DNA of 64,000 bases from Bradysia coprophila (taxonomy: Eukaryota; Arthropoda; Insecta; Diptera; Sciaridae), in assembly GCF_014529535.1 (NCBI RefSeq), contig NW_023503608.1, forward strand, positions 5,878,501 through 5,942,500, in the 5' to 3' direction. The position numbers and the translations under genes are program-made. The notes below the pieces were generated by a model. The model saw only the letters and a program-made list of their open reading frames with translations. It was not told the DNA's origin and ran no database searches. Shown here piece by piece: positions 1 through 11,019 of this stretch (positions within the stretch are counted from its first letter, which is position 1; the number at the start of each line of letters is the position of its first letter).

Positions 1-704
1 TTGCCAACTTTCTATTGGGTATTCAATTATCTCTCAAATGAAACAAAAACTAGCAAAATCGGATGAGATTTACTCGATTTATGTGCAAGAAACACTTAGG
101 GCCGAGTAGCGGCCTTAGTCCAAGGGCCCAAATTTGAAACTTTTTTCGCCACGTTCTTTTCGGTATTCAATTACCTTCCATAAAAAACTAAATCTAGCAA
201 AATCGGATGAGATTTACTCGATTTATGAGCAAAAAACACTTAGGGCCGAGTAGCGGCCTTAGTCCAAGGGCCCAAATTTGAAACTTTTTTCGCCACGTTC
301 TTTTCGGTATTCAATTACCTTCCATAAAAAACTAAATCTAGCAAAATCGGATGAGATTTACTCGATTTATGTGCAAAAAACACTTAGGGCCGAGTAGCGG
401 CCTTAGTCCAAGGGCCCAAATTTGAAACTTTTTTCGCCACGTTCTTTTCGTTATTCAATTACCTTCCATAAAAAACTAAATCTAGCAAAATCGGATGAGA
501 TTTACTCGATTTATGTGCAAAAAACACTTAGGGCCGAGTAGCGGCCTTAGTCCAAGGGCCCAAATTTGAAACTTTTTTCGACACGTTCTTTTCGGTATTC
601 AATTACCTTCCATAAAAAACTAAATCTGGCAAAATCGGATGAGATTTACTCGATTTATGTGGAAAAAACACTTAGGGCCGAGTAACGACCTTTGAGCCCT
701 TCCA
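1..704. repeat. 144-bp tandem satellite, about 4.9 copies
   Basis: The core GGGCCGAGTAGCGGCCTTAG recurs with its GCCGAG at 101, 245, 389, 533 and 677, an exact period of 144 bases. Copies are nearly identical; the last diverges after the core. The array is cut by the window start, so its full length is unknown. The unit contains the short palindrome GGGCC...GGCCC. I see no coding potential in it. Confidence 0.95.
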
Positions 705-974
705 ACAAGCTCGCGTTGCATCCTACACAAAAACAATGTTCAGCAACTTTGTTCTACTCGTCAATACCTTTCATTTAATATATCACAAGCAGCTATTGCG
801 TGCGTATTTCGGTAGAAATCGTCGAAAGACTGAAAAACACCTATAGGGCCTTAGCTCTGGAAGGGCCGACCCTACCATGCCCATTTTCGAACTTGACCTT
901 ACTTTTGTCGATACCAATCGGGGAAAAAAAGAATTTTGAAAAAAGGTTGTGATTTGCTCAAGCTAGAGGGGTCA

Positions 975-1027
975 CGGACGGACGGACGGACGGACGGACG
1001 GACGGACGGACGGACGGACGGACGGAC
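975..1027. repeat. (CGGA)n tetranucleotide microsatellite
   Basis: About 13 uninterrupted CGGA units. It is followed by a segment with a short CCCCAGTACTTCGTACGGGG hairpin near 1135-1155. Microsatellite and hairpin together look like the end of an older transposable element that also includes the satellite-like sequence at 705-970. The family is not identified. Confidence 0.9.
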
Positions 1028-1159
1028 ATTTTTTTTATTGCGGATTCGTCATCTATGAACATAACAAAATGCTTTGCCCTTACTGTCTGCTTCCAATTCG
1101 ACGTGTTACAAACGGCATATTAATCTTATAAGCCCCCAGTACTTCGTACGGGGCTAAAA

Positions 1160-2570
1160 ATTGGATTATTGCAACAAGAAAGACAACAACAAAAAAATAT
1201 AGCCAAAGGATCCGGAGCAATATCAAAAATTGGAAAGCTTTTATTAACCCAAATTAACGAAAAAAAAATTATATTGACCGCAATTACGAAAACAGATCGT
1301 TAACTTTGCCTCAGAAAATATATCTATAAACAGCGAATTTGCATATAGCCAAATATTCATTCCGATAATTAGTCTGCAAGTACAAAAATGTCGGTGTGTA
1401 TAAAACTGTAATATGTGTGTACAATGTGTAACATATGTACGTACACCGAAAACTGTTTGCTTAATAAACTCAAAAATTATTAATTCATTAAAACAATCGA
1501 CTCTACTCGGTTTAATCATATTATTACAAAGTTGCACATTTGTACGAGTTAATAATTTTTTGGCTAACACACGAAACGAGTGTATATATACATCAAATCA
1601 AACAGTACGATCGGGCAAAAAAAATATTTCGGTCTATACAATGAGTCTTCCAGTCTAAAAAAAAATTCGTAGAAATTCTTTGGTCTTTTGATTTTTTTTT
1701 TCTTATTCGAATTGTATGCGATTAATGACTGTCGATTATGAATTTCTATGCTGCAATAGTAGCGCAGTATTGGTTTAAGCAATTTTTTTTAAACTAACAA
1801 CGAAAAAACTAATTTATTTGAAAATTATTAATTTGTTACGTTGCTTGAACATGATCTTTTCACATGCATTCTTCATTTTATTTCTTTGTCAGGAAACTCA
1901 TTTTCAAGGATTTTTAACTGTACATCTGCTTTTACTTTTTTTTTACCATCTTGAAGGCTATTTTAAGTTTAAATTGTTCGATGGGTGGTAACCACAATAA
2001 TGATAATTACCATCTTCACAATTTTAAATGGAATGGGATTTTGGGCTTCCGCGCTTTCAGACACTTTTTTAAAAATATGATAAAATTTGGGTGAACACGC
2101 CTACCGGAAGCCCGAGGATCAATGATAATATTTTTGATCATTAGTCTACTCATCTAATCTGTGACCGACACCGAGCGGAAAATATAAGCGATGACCTCAG
2201 ACATGTTCTGTCTGATATAACAATATATATCGTGTATCAAATGAAGGTAAAGATTTCGTATTAATCTGTGAAAAAATCAGATCAAATAAGTCAAAAGTTC
2301 CGGTATTGGTGATACTTGCTGTTTGTAAAAGGTAGAACAAAGGTAGAAATTATTCGCACTTGCAAATTATGGCAAAAGTTTATGTTTCATGACGCTATAA
2401 CAATATCCTTACAATTAGATATGCCAAAGAAAAATTGCACTTTCAAAACATCCATTCTGTGATAAGAGTTTTAAAGAGAAATTTTCCGAGTTGTCGCTGT
2501 TTTACCTCAAAATTAAATATTTTTTATTTAATAAAACAAGTTTTTGAACATCAATTTGTATTTATAAATC
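1160..2570. other. AT-rich sequence without a recognised gene
   Basis: Only short open frames on both strands, all with low-complexity composition and no family resemblance. A weak inverted pair GGGCTTCCG / CGGAAGCCC lies at about 2042-2116. I see no RNA gene. Confidence 0.5.
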
Positions 2571-2578
2571 ATTTCTAG

Positions 2579-2770
2579 TCCGAGGAGATGGATTCGCACC
2601 AAGATCCACCCAGTGTCGCCGAGGTTATGACCCCAAAGACGTTAATTGATGTAAATTTTCTAGATTTTTGAACGAGGTTCAAGGACGTTTCAGTTATTTT
2701 GCTCCCCATGGACAGAATCCAAGCCGGGCACCACTGATTCACCCACTTAAAATAATTAGGTTATAGGAAG
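2579..2770 (+). pseudogene. Two exon-like fragments, possibly a cuticle-protein relic
   Basis: After an acceptor-like TTTCTAG there is a short open segment (SEEMDSHQDPPSVAEV) that ends at a GT-AAAT donor-like site. It is followed by an open stretch reading EVQGRFSYFAPHGQ. That phrase loosely resembles the G-S-Y-S-Y-x-x-P-D-G core of the chitin-binding RR domain of insect cuticle proteins. The downstream YVADENG part is missing and a stop comes soon after. This may be a gene relic or chance. No function is claimed. Confidence 0.2.
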
Positions 2771-2810
2771 AGACAGAAATAGTTCTCACGCGTGACATAT
2801 TTTATGAGTG

Positions 2811-3938
2811 ATCAATGTCACAAACGGCTATTCATCTGTTATCGATAACGACGACAAAAATACTGACAAGTTCAATGTAATATGGTTCTTTATATAGTCA
2901 AATTCACGTTAAAATAATTGAAGTACAAGATTTGAAATCAACAGATTAAAATAGCTATTTTCATAATAAGGTAGTAAATGGGGTTGTTTTGCGCACTAGC
3001 TGTGAGATTGCCGATAAGAGCGAAGCGAGTTCGGCAACACATCGTGTGCGCAAAACCCCCATTTACTACCGTGTTAGGAACAAGGTTTTATATCCTGTAA
3101 TGTCATAATCACCATAAAAACCAATTTAAAAAAAAATCAAACTGAAGCATCAACACACCATGACACCGTCACTCATTCATATTCCCCACGAATAAAACAC
3201 ACATCTAGTACACTGTCAAGAACTTGTCAATTTTCAGTAAATAAATGTGAAATTATCGAAGTTCGCAATGAATAAATGAGAAAGTATCTAAGTTAGCCGT
3301 GCGCAAATGACCAATTAGTCGGGAAACAGCGACTTTTTATAATTTATTTTGACAAAAAGGCTTATTTTAAGAAAATAATTCTTCTACAACATATGTAAAA
3401 AACACAATTTTATATTTTTAAAGTTGAAATGAAAATCCACAAAACTCACATCAAATTTATACAACAATCGGCAATGTTATAACACGGCTCCGATGTGCCT
3501 TTGTTATTGTTTGTGTGTGTTAGTAAATGAAAGTTCTAAACTGTTCTAAAAAACTTACAGCCTCCTGACAGTCTCCTGACAGTCTTTTTGAATATTGAAA
3601 AATATTGAGAAGAAAGTCGCACGAAATTATTAAAATGCTTTTTAAATATATTTGAATTATCGTAAAAAAAATCTGTAAACGGAGAATTGTTCTATTTTGT
3701 GTAAAGAATGTAAATAAATTATAAAAATTTTGTCTGTTTCCCGACTAATTGTCGAAATTTTCAGTTAATAAACGTAACGTCCTGTGAATGACGTGTTTAA
3801 ATCTAGCCCATTTTAATTCTAAAAGTGACACTCAAATTGTGAATATTATGACATTACAGGAGATAAATACTTTGATCGATGGAAGTAATAGACCCGATAA
3901 TAATACTGGTCATATGCTTGCCGTCTGTAACAGGTTAA
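2811..3938 (+). mobile_element. TTAA-type MITE interrupted by a 0.9-kb insertion
   Basis: The left half (2811-2951) and right half (3867-3938) together match the complete copies at 33268-33474 and 10816-11017. The left end reads ATGTCACAAACGGC and the right end is the inverted form CCGTCTGTAACAGGTTAA. The consensus breaks after GATTAAAA and resumes at ATACTTTG. Everything between (about 2952-3866) is therefore a later insertion. Confidence 0.75.
2952..3866. mobile_element. Compound inverted-repeat insertion inside a MITE
   Basis: There are two parts. At 2970-3070 a hairpin pairs GGTAGTAAATGGGG with CCCCCATTTACTACC around a loop containing GCGAAGCGAG. At about 3091-3861 a longer element has ends CCTGTAATGTCATAAT and ATTATGACATTACAGG. 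Its inner arms also pair: ATTAGTCGGGAAACAG near 3312 and CTGTTTCCCGACTAAT near 3733. No transposase frame is visible, so it is non-autonomous and of unassigned family. Confidence 0.65.
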
Positions 3939-3974
3939 GCAAATAATTGTTATTGCTCAGCAATTTGAAAATTG

Positions 3975-5690
3975 CGAAAATAATGATACTTTTAGGTAGT
4001 CATCTATTATCGACAACGACTACAAAAACAAGCGATTAGTACTGTGCTTTTAGTTAAAAAATAAATAAATGTTTAATCTAGTGAAGTAACAGATTTTGCA
4101 TTAAACGGTGACAGTTGGAAAATATGGACGTACTAGAAGTACATCAATCATGTCATAAATACATCATCGAAACTGATGGTGAATCAAATAGTAATTCAGT
4201 CAATTGGAATCAATCCTTTATTCCCTTTTTAGCAAATTAAAGTTGCAATAAGTTCACTCAAAATTTCATGTATAGCATTTCACATTTCTAGCAGATAAGA
4301 ATTTATGTGAAGGTCGTATAAGAGAAAATCTAATGAAATTGTGTAACACATTTTGTTGCGATGATTTTATTGAAACAATCATTGCCGATCCGAATTACCT
4401 AATTCCAATAGAGGCGAACATTCGAATTACAAATAAAAGCAATTCGTATTTCTATGAAAATATATGAAACAAAAATCAACCTGGCGATGAAGCACGCCAA
4501 AAACACGTTTAATTAAAGCAGAATTGATGAAAGTAATGTAGATTTTGGATATGAAATTATTAAAATAAATTATAAAGAGAAAAAAAAACACCGTAGAATC
4601 GTGTCCATCCCAAACTGTATTATATCTTAACACTTTATTGCCAGTAAGTTGTTGATGTTTTTTGATTCAGATTGTTCGAAAACGAACAGCTATTCCGCGA
4701 TTATATAAACTTCTTTTACACACCGAAACCTATGGAACAATTTTAGTGTTATAATCACCAACGATTACACCATTTTAAAAATCATGACCAGACCAGTCCA
4801 AAAAGTACATAAGGTAAGATCGTTAATATAATAATAATATTTCGTTGGATAATCTGTACGGTGCAAGAATTCGAATTAAAGTTTTTCATTTGTAGCTTTT
4901 TCGATCGATGATCGATGGTGCATTGTTTATTAAATATTAATTTTGTGCAAAATAAAACAACAAAAAATCCGAGACTTCATTCACAAAAGGAAAACTAAAA
5001 TTATTCGTGCCATTTTGTGATCTTTTAATTTCTTGCAAATTATTACGTTTTCATGCATGATACAAGAGGAAGAAAAAAATGATGGCAGAGTTTGTGTGTA
5101 CACACACTGTTCAATGCGTCATCGTCTCGGCGATCATTTATCACGATCTATGAATTAATAAAAATCAATCTAATTGTATGGATCTGTCATTAAATTTTTT
5201 TTCTTTAAATTATCTCCAAAATTTAGCTATACAAATAAAGCAGAACGTACAGCGAAAAAAAACCTCATCAATCTTAATATAATTTGAAATATGATCGGTT
5301 ACACGGCCATTACCTTTGAATAACACTTCTATAGCCGTTATTACCTGCATCGAAAACCGATAGATATGTGATATTTTACGTACGATTATATTATAATGTA
5401 ACTGTAGGTCAGTGTTACATAAAAATCAAGTCAATATGTAAAACAAAACCTTAAAAAAATTATTATTTTTTGATTAGCTTTTTGTTTTATTATTTAACTT
5501 GTAATTGATTGACACCATTGCGATCAATGTGGTCAATTGGATCATGAATGGCAAGTTGTTCGTACTCTTACGACTTTTTTTTAGAGTTTAATTAACTGCT
5601 GATTATTCGCAAGTTAAGTTGTATATGTGCAGCGACAGCGAAAAGAAATCATTTCATTACTTCATCACTTTTCCTTTTATCACATTTCGT
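3975..5690. other. AT-rich intergenic sequence
   Basis: No gene recognised. A diverged left half of the TTAA-type MITE family is visible near 3990-4120 (CATCTATTATCGACAACGAC...). The rest is AT-rich with short meaningless frames. Confidence 0.5.
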
Positions 5691-5699
5691 TTTTCTTCG

Positions 5700-6535
5700 A
5701 TCGCGGTAGGTTAAGGAGTTGGAGGCTATAAATAACTGGCATCTGGTGTTACATTCACTAGGTGCACACTTATCCGGCATTGTGGGTAAACGAATAAAAG
5801 TTTTATCAAAAAAATTAGGCGCAATCCAACACTTATTGTTGAACAGAATTAGTGGCTTAGACCCTGCCGGTACAGATTTTTATGGTCGTCTAGTAATCGG
5901 TCAGCCAATTAGTATGTACAACTGATGCAACTATTGGTAATATTATTCATACTGACTCTGGCGAATTGCAACAGTGGACTTTAGGCCAAATGACAGTGAC
6001 AATCAGCCGGGATGTATATTTTTGAGTGGTAACATTTATTAATTCACAGTCAAGAGCTTGGACCGTCCTTCCAAAGGTACATTCAGACTTCAGAGAGCAC
6101 GTACGCTAAAAAACGACTCTGCATCGCTTCACTAGTATCACAAACATTTACACTCGCATGTATACCTACTCACACACATTCAAACTCGTTCTATAATGAC
6201 TCACTTACTTGACCACGTATGTAACATACTATTTCCATTTGCAGTTGGATGTAGTCATTTAAGAGCTGTCTATTATTGGATAGAAAGCGTAGAAAATAAA
6301 GGGAAACCAATATTCACTGCACAAAATGCAGGCGCGCCGACTTTCGTATTGAGTGTTGGATGCTCAAGTTCAGATTTCTATGAACTTTTGTTTCGAGCGT
6401 TGGGTGCTGTGGAACAAACAATTTTGGTTGTTGGGTGCTCTAGCACCCAACACCACCTAGAAGTCAGCGCGCCTGACAAAATGCACTCTCTTTAGCAATT
6501 AAAAGTCGTATGGGAATCGATTGTCCCACTAAGTA
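5700..6535 (+). pseudogene. Decayed lipase (pancreatic-lipase/PLA1 family)
   Basis: Three blocks of one lipase are visible. At 5719-5925 the serine region reads VLHSLGAH...RISGLDPAGTDF, matching the family pattern GHSLGAH...ITGLDPAGP. The Gly before the His is Leu here, which breaks the G-x-S-x-G nucleophile elbow. At about 5930-6030, in another frame, IIHTDSGELQQWTLG matches the family's VIHTDAG...GHVDFYPN block, which contains the catalytic His neighbourhood in insects. At 6235-6325 VGCSHLRAVYYWIESV matches GCSHxRAxxYFxESI. The tail AIKSRMGIDCPTK (about 6494-6535) continues it after a MITE at 6329-6475. The frame changes, in-frame stops and elbow substitution indicate a dead gene. Insect members are secreted lipases or yolk-protein relatives. 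Confidence 0.7.
6329..6475. mobile_element. hAT-type MITE, 147 bp, with perfect 8-bp TSD
   Basis: Terminal inverted repeats are CAGGCGCGCCGACTT and AAGTCAGCGCGCCTG (14 of 15 pair). The 8-bp direct repeat ACAAAATG flanks it exactly at 6321-6328 and 6476-6483. The interior holds a second hairpin around TTGGGTGCTCTAGCACCCAA. CAGG ends plus an 8-bp duplication are the hAT signature. It landed inside the lipase relic. When it is set aside, the lipase reads on as FTAQN-ALSL-AIKSRMGIDC. Confidence 0.92.
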
Positions 6536-6891
6536 AGTAAAATGGCATAGCATTCGAAAATCTATATACGAATAACCGATCCCATGTACAGTACACCGTC
6601 TGGTAGGTACCAACGTTCCGAAAAATTAGGCTCACATGTGTAAGAACAAAAAATAAATTTTTGTACAGAAACTGTTCATGGTTTTTAGCTTTCGACGCCA
6701 TATACTTAATAACATTGCGGGATTTTCTTCTCTAGGTACAAGATACAAGATAAAGTTGAAACCAGACGAAAGTCCGAAACAGCGAAAAGATTTAAAAACA
6801 AATTTTTCTCTAGAACTTCACATTTTTGAAAAACCTCTCCACAAGTTTACTTTCATTAAAATATTTCCATGGACCCTCCTTGAAAATGGTT

Positions 6892-7884
6892 TCATTTCGA
6901 TCCCGGAACAAAGGTTCTAGTATTCCACAATGCAACTGCAGATGTGTTGGCTGTGTTATAAATAACTAAATTTCGATCTTCTTGAAACACTAGCAAGCTT
7001 GCACTCATGTTCGAGGTTGCACTGTTCCACACATCTGTTCCAGTACTGGAGTACATGACCAAATTTCCGTTAGTTTCGAACAAAAAAGTGTGTCCAATGC
7101 CAGCTGTTCTTGTGTTCCAAATGGGAACGTTGTTTACATCGTAGATAACTGCGTTTCCGTCCAATTGAAATACAAAGAAACCATGCTGCACAACACAGCG
7201 AGTGCCAATTGCTATTTCCTGACCAGGTTCCCACTTACATAGTTTTGGAGGTGCTGTTGTTGTAGTTGTTGTTGTTGTAGTTGTGACAGTCGGCGCACAA
7301 TTCTCGTCAGTCACTTGGGGGTCATAAATGTGAAGGTACTCTATAGCCAAAGTATTTCTTGTATCAGTTGCTCCTAGTAAACGTACCTGCAACAAATTTT
7401 CCATTTTATTTGCTTCCCAAAAAGTTTTACTTACTCTTCCAGAATGAAGAAATTGGCCTTCGTATACAGTCCATCGGTTGGCAACAAAAGGAATGGTTGC
7501 GACCAAATGCCAATCACCATTATCACCATGAACTTCAATAAAAAATAAATTTCCCAATCCAGTTGATCCTTGGAGAAAGTAGGCAATTTTGAATATAGAA
7601 GTAGTAGTTGCCTCAGTTGTCGTTAGGCTCTTCAAACAAAATGGTTGGCCAACGGTTGACAAAAAATATCGAGACGATGAGCGCAATGGAATTATCGATG
7701 AGCCACTGTAAGATCTACTAGCCATTCTACTAAAATTCGGGCCACAACCTTCGCTCGGAATTGAGCCGAATTGGTTTAAAGTTAAAGGATCGCTAAAGTC
7801 GAATTTCCTGCAGGTCGGATATTGCGTTAGAATCGAAGTTACTTCCATTAGTATTGAAACGATAAAAGTGGAGCGTGTTCTCAT
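6892..7884 (-). CDS. Secreted protein with C-terminal bulb-type (GNA-like) lectin domain
   Basis: A 330-residue intron-less frame. Residues 1-21 form a hydrophobic signal-like start. Residues 25-196 are an unrecognised extracellular-looking domain with Cys at 25, 47, 83 and 196. A threonine run (199-210) acts as a linker. Residues 216-325 form a B_lectin (Galanthus agglutinin-type) domain. Its three sugar sites are QLDGNAVIY (240-248), ETNGNLVMY (270-278) and QEDRNLVIY (301-309). The first and third match the mannose-binding pattern Q-x-D-x-N-x-V-x-Y exactly; the second has E and N in place of Q and D. This predicts a secreted mannose-binding protein, perhaps for immunity or digestion of fungal or plant material. 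GNA-type lectins are common in plants, fungi, bacteria and fish but unusual in insects. The ATG is the only in-frame start that precedes the signal-like segment. Confidence 0.85.
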   Translation of the reverse strand: MRTRSTFIVSILMEVTSILTQYPTCRKFDFSDPLTLNQFGSIPSEGCGPNFSRMASRSYSGSSIIPLRSSSRYFLSTVGQPFCLKSLTTTEATTTSIFKIAYFLQGSTGLGNLFFIEVHGDNGDWHLVATIPFVANRWTVYEGQFLHSGRVSKTFWEANKMENLLQVRLLGATDTRNTLAIEYLHIYDPQVTDENCAPTVTTTTTTTTTTAPPKLCKWEPGQEIAIGTRCVVQHGFFVFQLDGNAVIYDVNNVPIWNTRTAGIGHTFLFETNGNLVMYSSTGTDVWNSATSNMSASLLVFQEDRNLVIYNTANTSAVALWNTRTFVPGSK

Positions 7885-7889
7885 TTTTG

Positions 7890-8540
7890 CAAAATGTAGA
7901 GTTAAACCTTCACCGTTCGACTGACTTGTATGAGTATCGAGTTCGAGTGGTTGCAGTGTAACAGTAAGACTTCAATTTATAGCAAAAAAAATAATTAAAA
8001 TTATCGAAAGTCTTATCAGCCAATTACAATTTTCGGTGACAGGTTGTACATTCCCACGATATGAAATACCAGCGATCGCACTGATTATGTTTTTAGTGAC
8101 ATAGAATTGCAGTGAGTGACTCAAAACTCACAACGAAAAATAGCTTGGATACGCAGAAATTGTATTCGAACTACTAAATCCATTCGAATCCCCAAAATCT
8201 AGGAAAACTTTTTCTTGAAAAAAAAAAAAGATTTAGTCGATCCATCGCGTTGAATTTTTTTCTGAACGAATAAAAACAATCACAACATCGTACCATTGAA
8301 AGTGAACACCCTCATAGAGTGTACCAGAATGTTTCCTACAAAAAAGAATAAAAATGCTCACAGAACATTACATCTGATTTAACATGGAAGAGAATGGTAC
8401 ATGGTACATTTATAAGACGGCTACCTTCTTACTACATCCGACTGCTGTCCTTTCGACTATATTACTTCTTCCAGCAGTCTCAATATTTTCAAAATATTGT
8501 TGCATTAGTTATTTATTCACATAACAAGGTATAATAGGTT
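7890..8540. other. Upstream region of the lectin gene
   Basis: Non-coding AT-rich sequence, 650 bases, presumably holding the minus-strand lectin promoter. I could not place a convincing TATA box or initiator. Confidence 0.4.
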
Positions 8541-8548
8541 AAAAATTA

Positions 8549-8614
8549 AAGTTTTCGTGTGAATTCGAGGCTAAGCCGAGGTAAATAGGCACACGAAAAC
8601 GACTTTTCATTTTT
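8549..8614. repeat. Short hairpin repeat
   Basis: AGTTTTCGTGTG pairs with CACACGAAAACG... around the loop GAGGCTAAGCCGAGG, itself nearly palindromic. The architecture matches the other GC-looped hairpins in this window (2970, 22506, 50680, 54798). Confidence 0.6.
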
Positions 8615-8619
8615 ATACC

Positions 8620-9955
8620 GAGATACATAATCGTTTTTGCAGGCTTGAAGTGTAATTTTTGAATAATTCTTCTAGTTAAGTAATTGTGACATTCGAACAC
8701 CGCGCGAATGTGATTTACTAGGGAGGTAATGCGCCCATATGCGCCCCTTGGTGAATGACAGACTTATAAATCTATTACTTCTTTTGTTTAACAAAAGCGT
8801 TTCATGATACGAAATCTGATACTTCATTTGTTTTAACATAAATTTTGTTATATGAAAGCCTCTCATTGAGAGGACATTGCTACATAGCAAAACCGGTTAT
8901 TTATATCAACCTTATGGATAACAGATGACCAGACGTTTCTAAAAGCAGTGTAAGGATTAATTTGAAATTTTATGCATTTATAAAAAAATCCATTGAAAAT
9001 TTAAAAAAAAATCCTTGAAAAATTCATAGAAAACTTTCTCCACTTCTTTCCATCTATTTTTTGTATTTGATTAATACCCTGAATGTACCGAACCGAATGA
9101 ATGAATAGTTCAATTTTTTTTAATAATAAACGGAACATTACATTTTATTTAAATCTAATTCCGCAAAACACTTGTTCTGGTTCTCGCAATAAAAAAACTT
9201 TCAATCATCAGAAAGCTATTATGTGCCCGTTTTGTTTAAACAGGCTGGAACCGTTTTTTTTGCCTGTACGCACTTATGTATGTACTAAACATAATCCTAA
9301 AATAGCAAACGATTCTGAACAACAATAGCTCAATCACCCCACCGTAAAATTCCAAAAATTCAAATCTGTAATGGTGGTCCACCATACGTTGTGTTGCACT
9401 TGCTAATATCACAAAGTAAAACTATTATACGTACACGCATTTCACTCTTCCGAATAATACCAAATTCATCAGCTGAGAGTTCACACGATCAGCACGTGCT
9501 ATTTCTTGGTGGAAACAGACCTAACAATAAACAACAACAACCATGGCACAATTCTTGGTGTTTCCTTCGTTGGTATACACATTTAAATGAGGGTTGGTAT
9601 GAGAAAACCGCATGTGGAATTCAATGCAGTCACCAAGCTGTGTCATTTATAAATCTAATCGCGTTGCAAGTAAATTTATTAAATAAAGATTCAGTATTGT
9701 GTGTTATGTTTGAATGAAGAACAGGTGTGAGCTGATGTTAGAGGTTAAAGTAGGAATATTTAGAGCAGACAAGAAGGGCATCTACATCAGCTATAGTATG
9801 TTTGTAGGGCTGTACGAATCATACACAAAATCTCGAAGACAATGAAACGTTTAAGTATATTTTGTTTGTATGTACTAATTTGTTGATCATTGCGGAGTAT
9901 GTGGTGCCATCACAAGTTCTCTGTTTTTATTTCGTTTTATATTTCAACACGTTTC
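8620..9955. other. Non-coding AT-rich sequence
   Basis: No recognised gene. A truncated reverse piece of the TTAA-type MITE (GGATAACAGATGACCAG) lies near 8910-8930. Open frames at 9101-9328 and 9391-9717 have no family resemblance and biased composition. Confidence 0.45.
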
Positions 9956-9960
9956 ATACG

Positions 9961-10199
9961 ACTACTTATCTGTTATCGATAACGACGGCAAAAATAATGA
10001 CAATCTCCGGGTAATATGGTCTTTTAAAAAATGAATGTTAAAAAAAAATGAAGTACAAGATTTGAAATCAACCTATTAAAAATAATCTGATCGATAGAAG
10101 TAATAGGCTCCTGCTAGTAAGCAGAGCTATTTGAATAAAGAAAAGGTAATAGACCCGATAATAATACTGGTCATATGCTTACCGTCTGTAACAGTTTAA
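9961..10199 (+). mobile_element. TTAA-type MITE copy
   Basis: Starts in ATCTGTTATCGATAACGACG and ends CCGTCTGTAACAGTTTAA. The left terminal repeat is degenerate, and an extra segment of about 45 bases lies near 10105-10150. Confidence 0.7.
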
Positions 10200-10815
10200 G
10201 CAAGAGCAAATGTCCTCAACGAATCAAAATCACATTTCATTTGGTTACGATTTATGTTCAAAGATCATCATAAGATTGTGACTCAGATCACGCATTCATT
10301 CATTGTTTGCATAACAATAGAAATTAACTAGCGCGCGCATTCAGGGTGATTTATCAAATGTACTCAACAGCGCGATATACTTACACTTTACCCGTTGTGT
10401 GTGGTGCACATGCAGAATTATTGGACCCTTAATGAAGTGTGTGACTTGTAGCACATGTTCCTCGGTGTATGTATAACCGATTACGTATTATTCAATTTTG
10501 TCCGAGTTTTTTTTTCGAAATAACTATTAATGTTGGCTCGGAAGCGTTTTGGAAAAATGAGTGGGTTAGTAGGTGTGGGGGCTTTTGATTTTACGCAATT
10601 CAAATTACAAAATGAAGCTGGCATGGTAGATGAATACATTCAACAGTAGCATAGTATAATCTTTTTCACGGTTAATGGAATGCTTCTTAACATTGAGCTG
10701 TGTTAGGTGCAAAACATCCTCACCTTATTGATTTATGTCATGCATGTAACTCAAGCAAACGTTCTCCAATATACCTCAAAGCTACGCCCGCCCTTGCCAC
10801 ACTAAAAATTGTCTT

Positions 10816-11017
10816 ATCCTGTCATTCATCTGTTATTCGTAACGACGACAAAAATAATGACAAGCTCTGGGTAATATGGTCCTTCATATAGTAAAATGCA
10901 TGTTACAAAAATTGAAGTATAAGATTTGAAATCAACCGATTTCTTTTACTTTGATCGATGGAAGTAATAGACCAGATAATAATTTTGGTCATATGCTCGC
11001 CGTCTGTAACAGGTTAA
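10816..11017 (+). mobile_element. TTAA-type MITE copy
   Basis: Left end TCCTGTCATTCATCTGTTAT, right end CCGTCTGTAACAGGTTAA with the terminal TTAA at 11014-11017. About 200 bp, no coding capacity. Confidence 0.8.
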
Positions 11018-11019
11018 GG

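Noticed and set aside
1-704. CRISPR-like regular repeats
   Set aside because: The unit is 144 bases with no variable spacers; it is an ordinary satellite in a eukaryotic genome.
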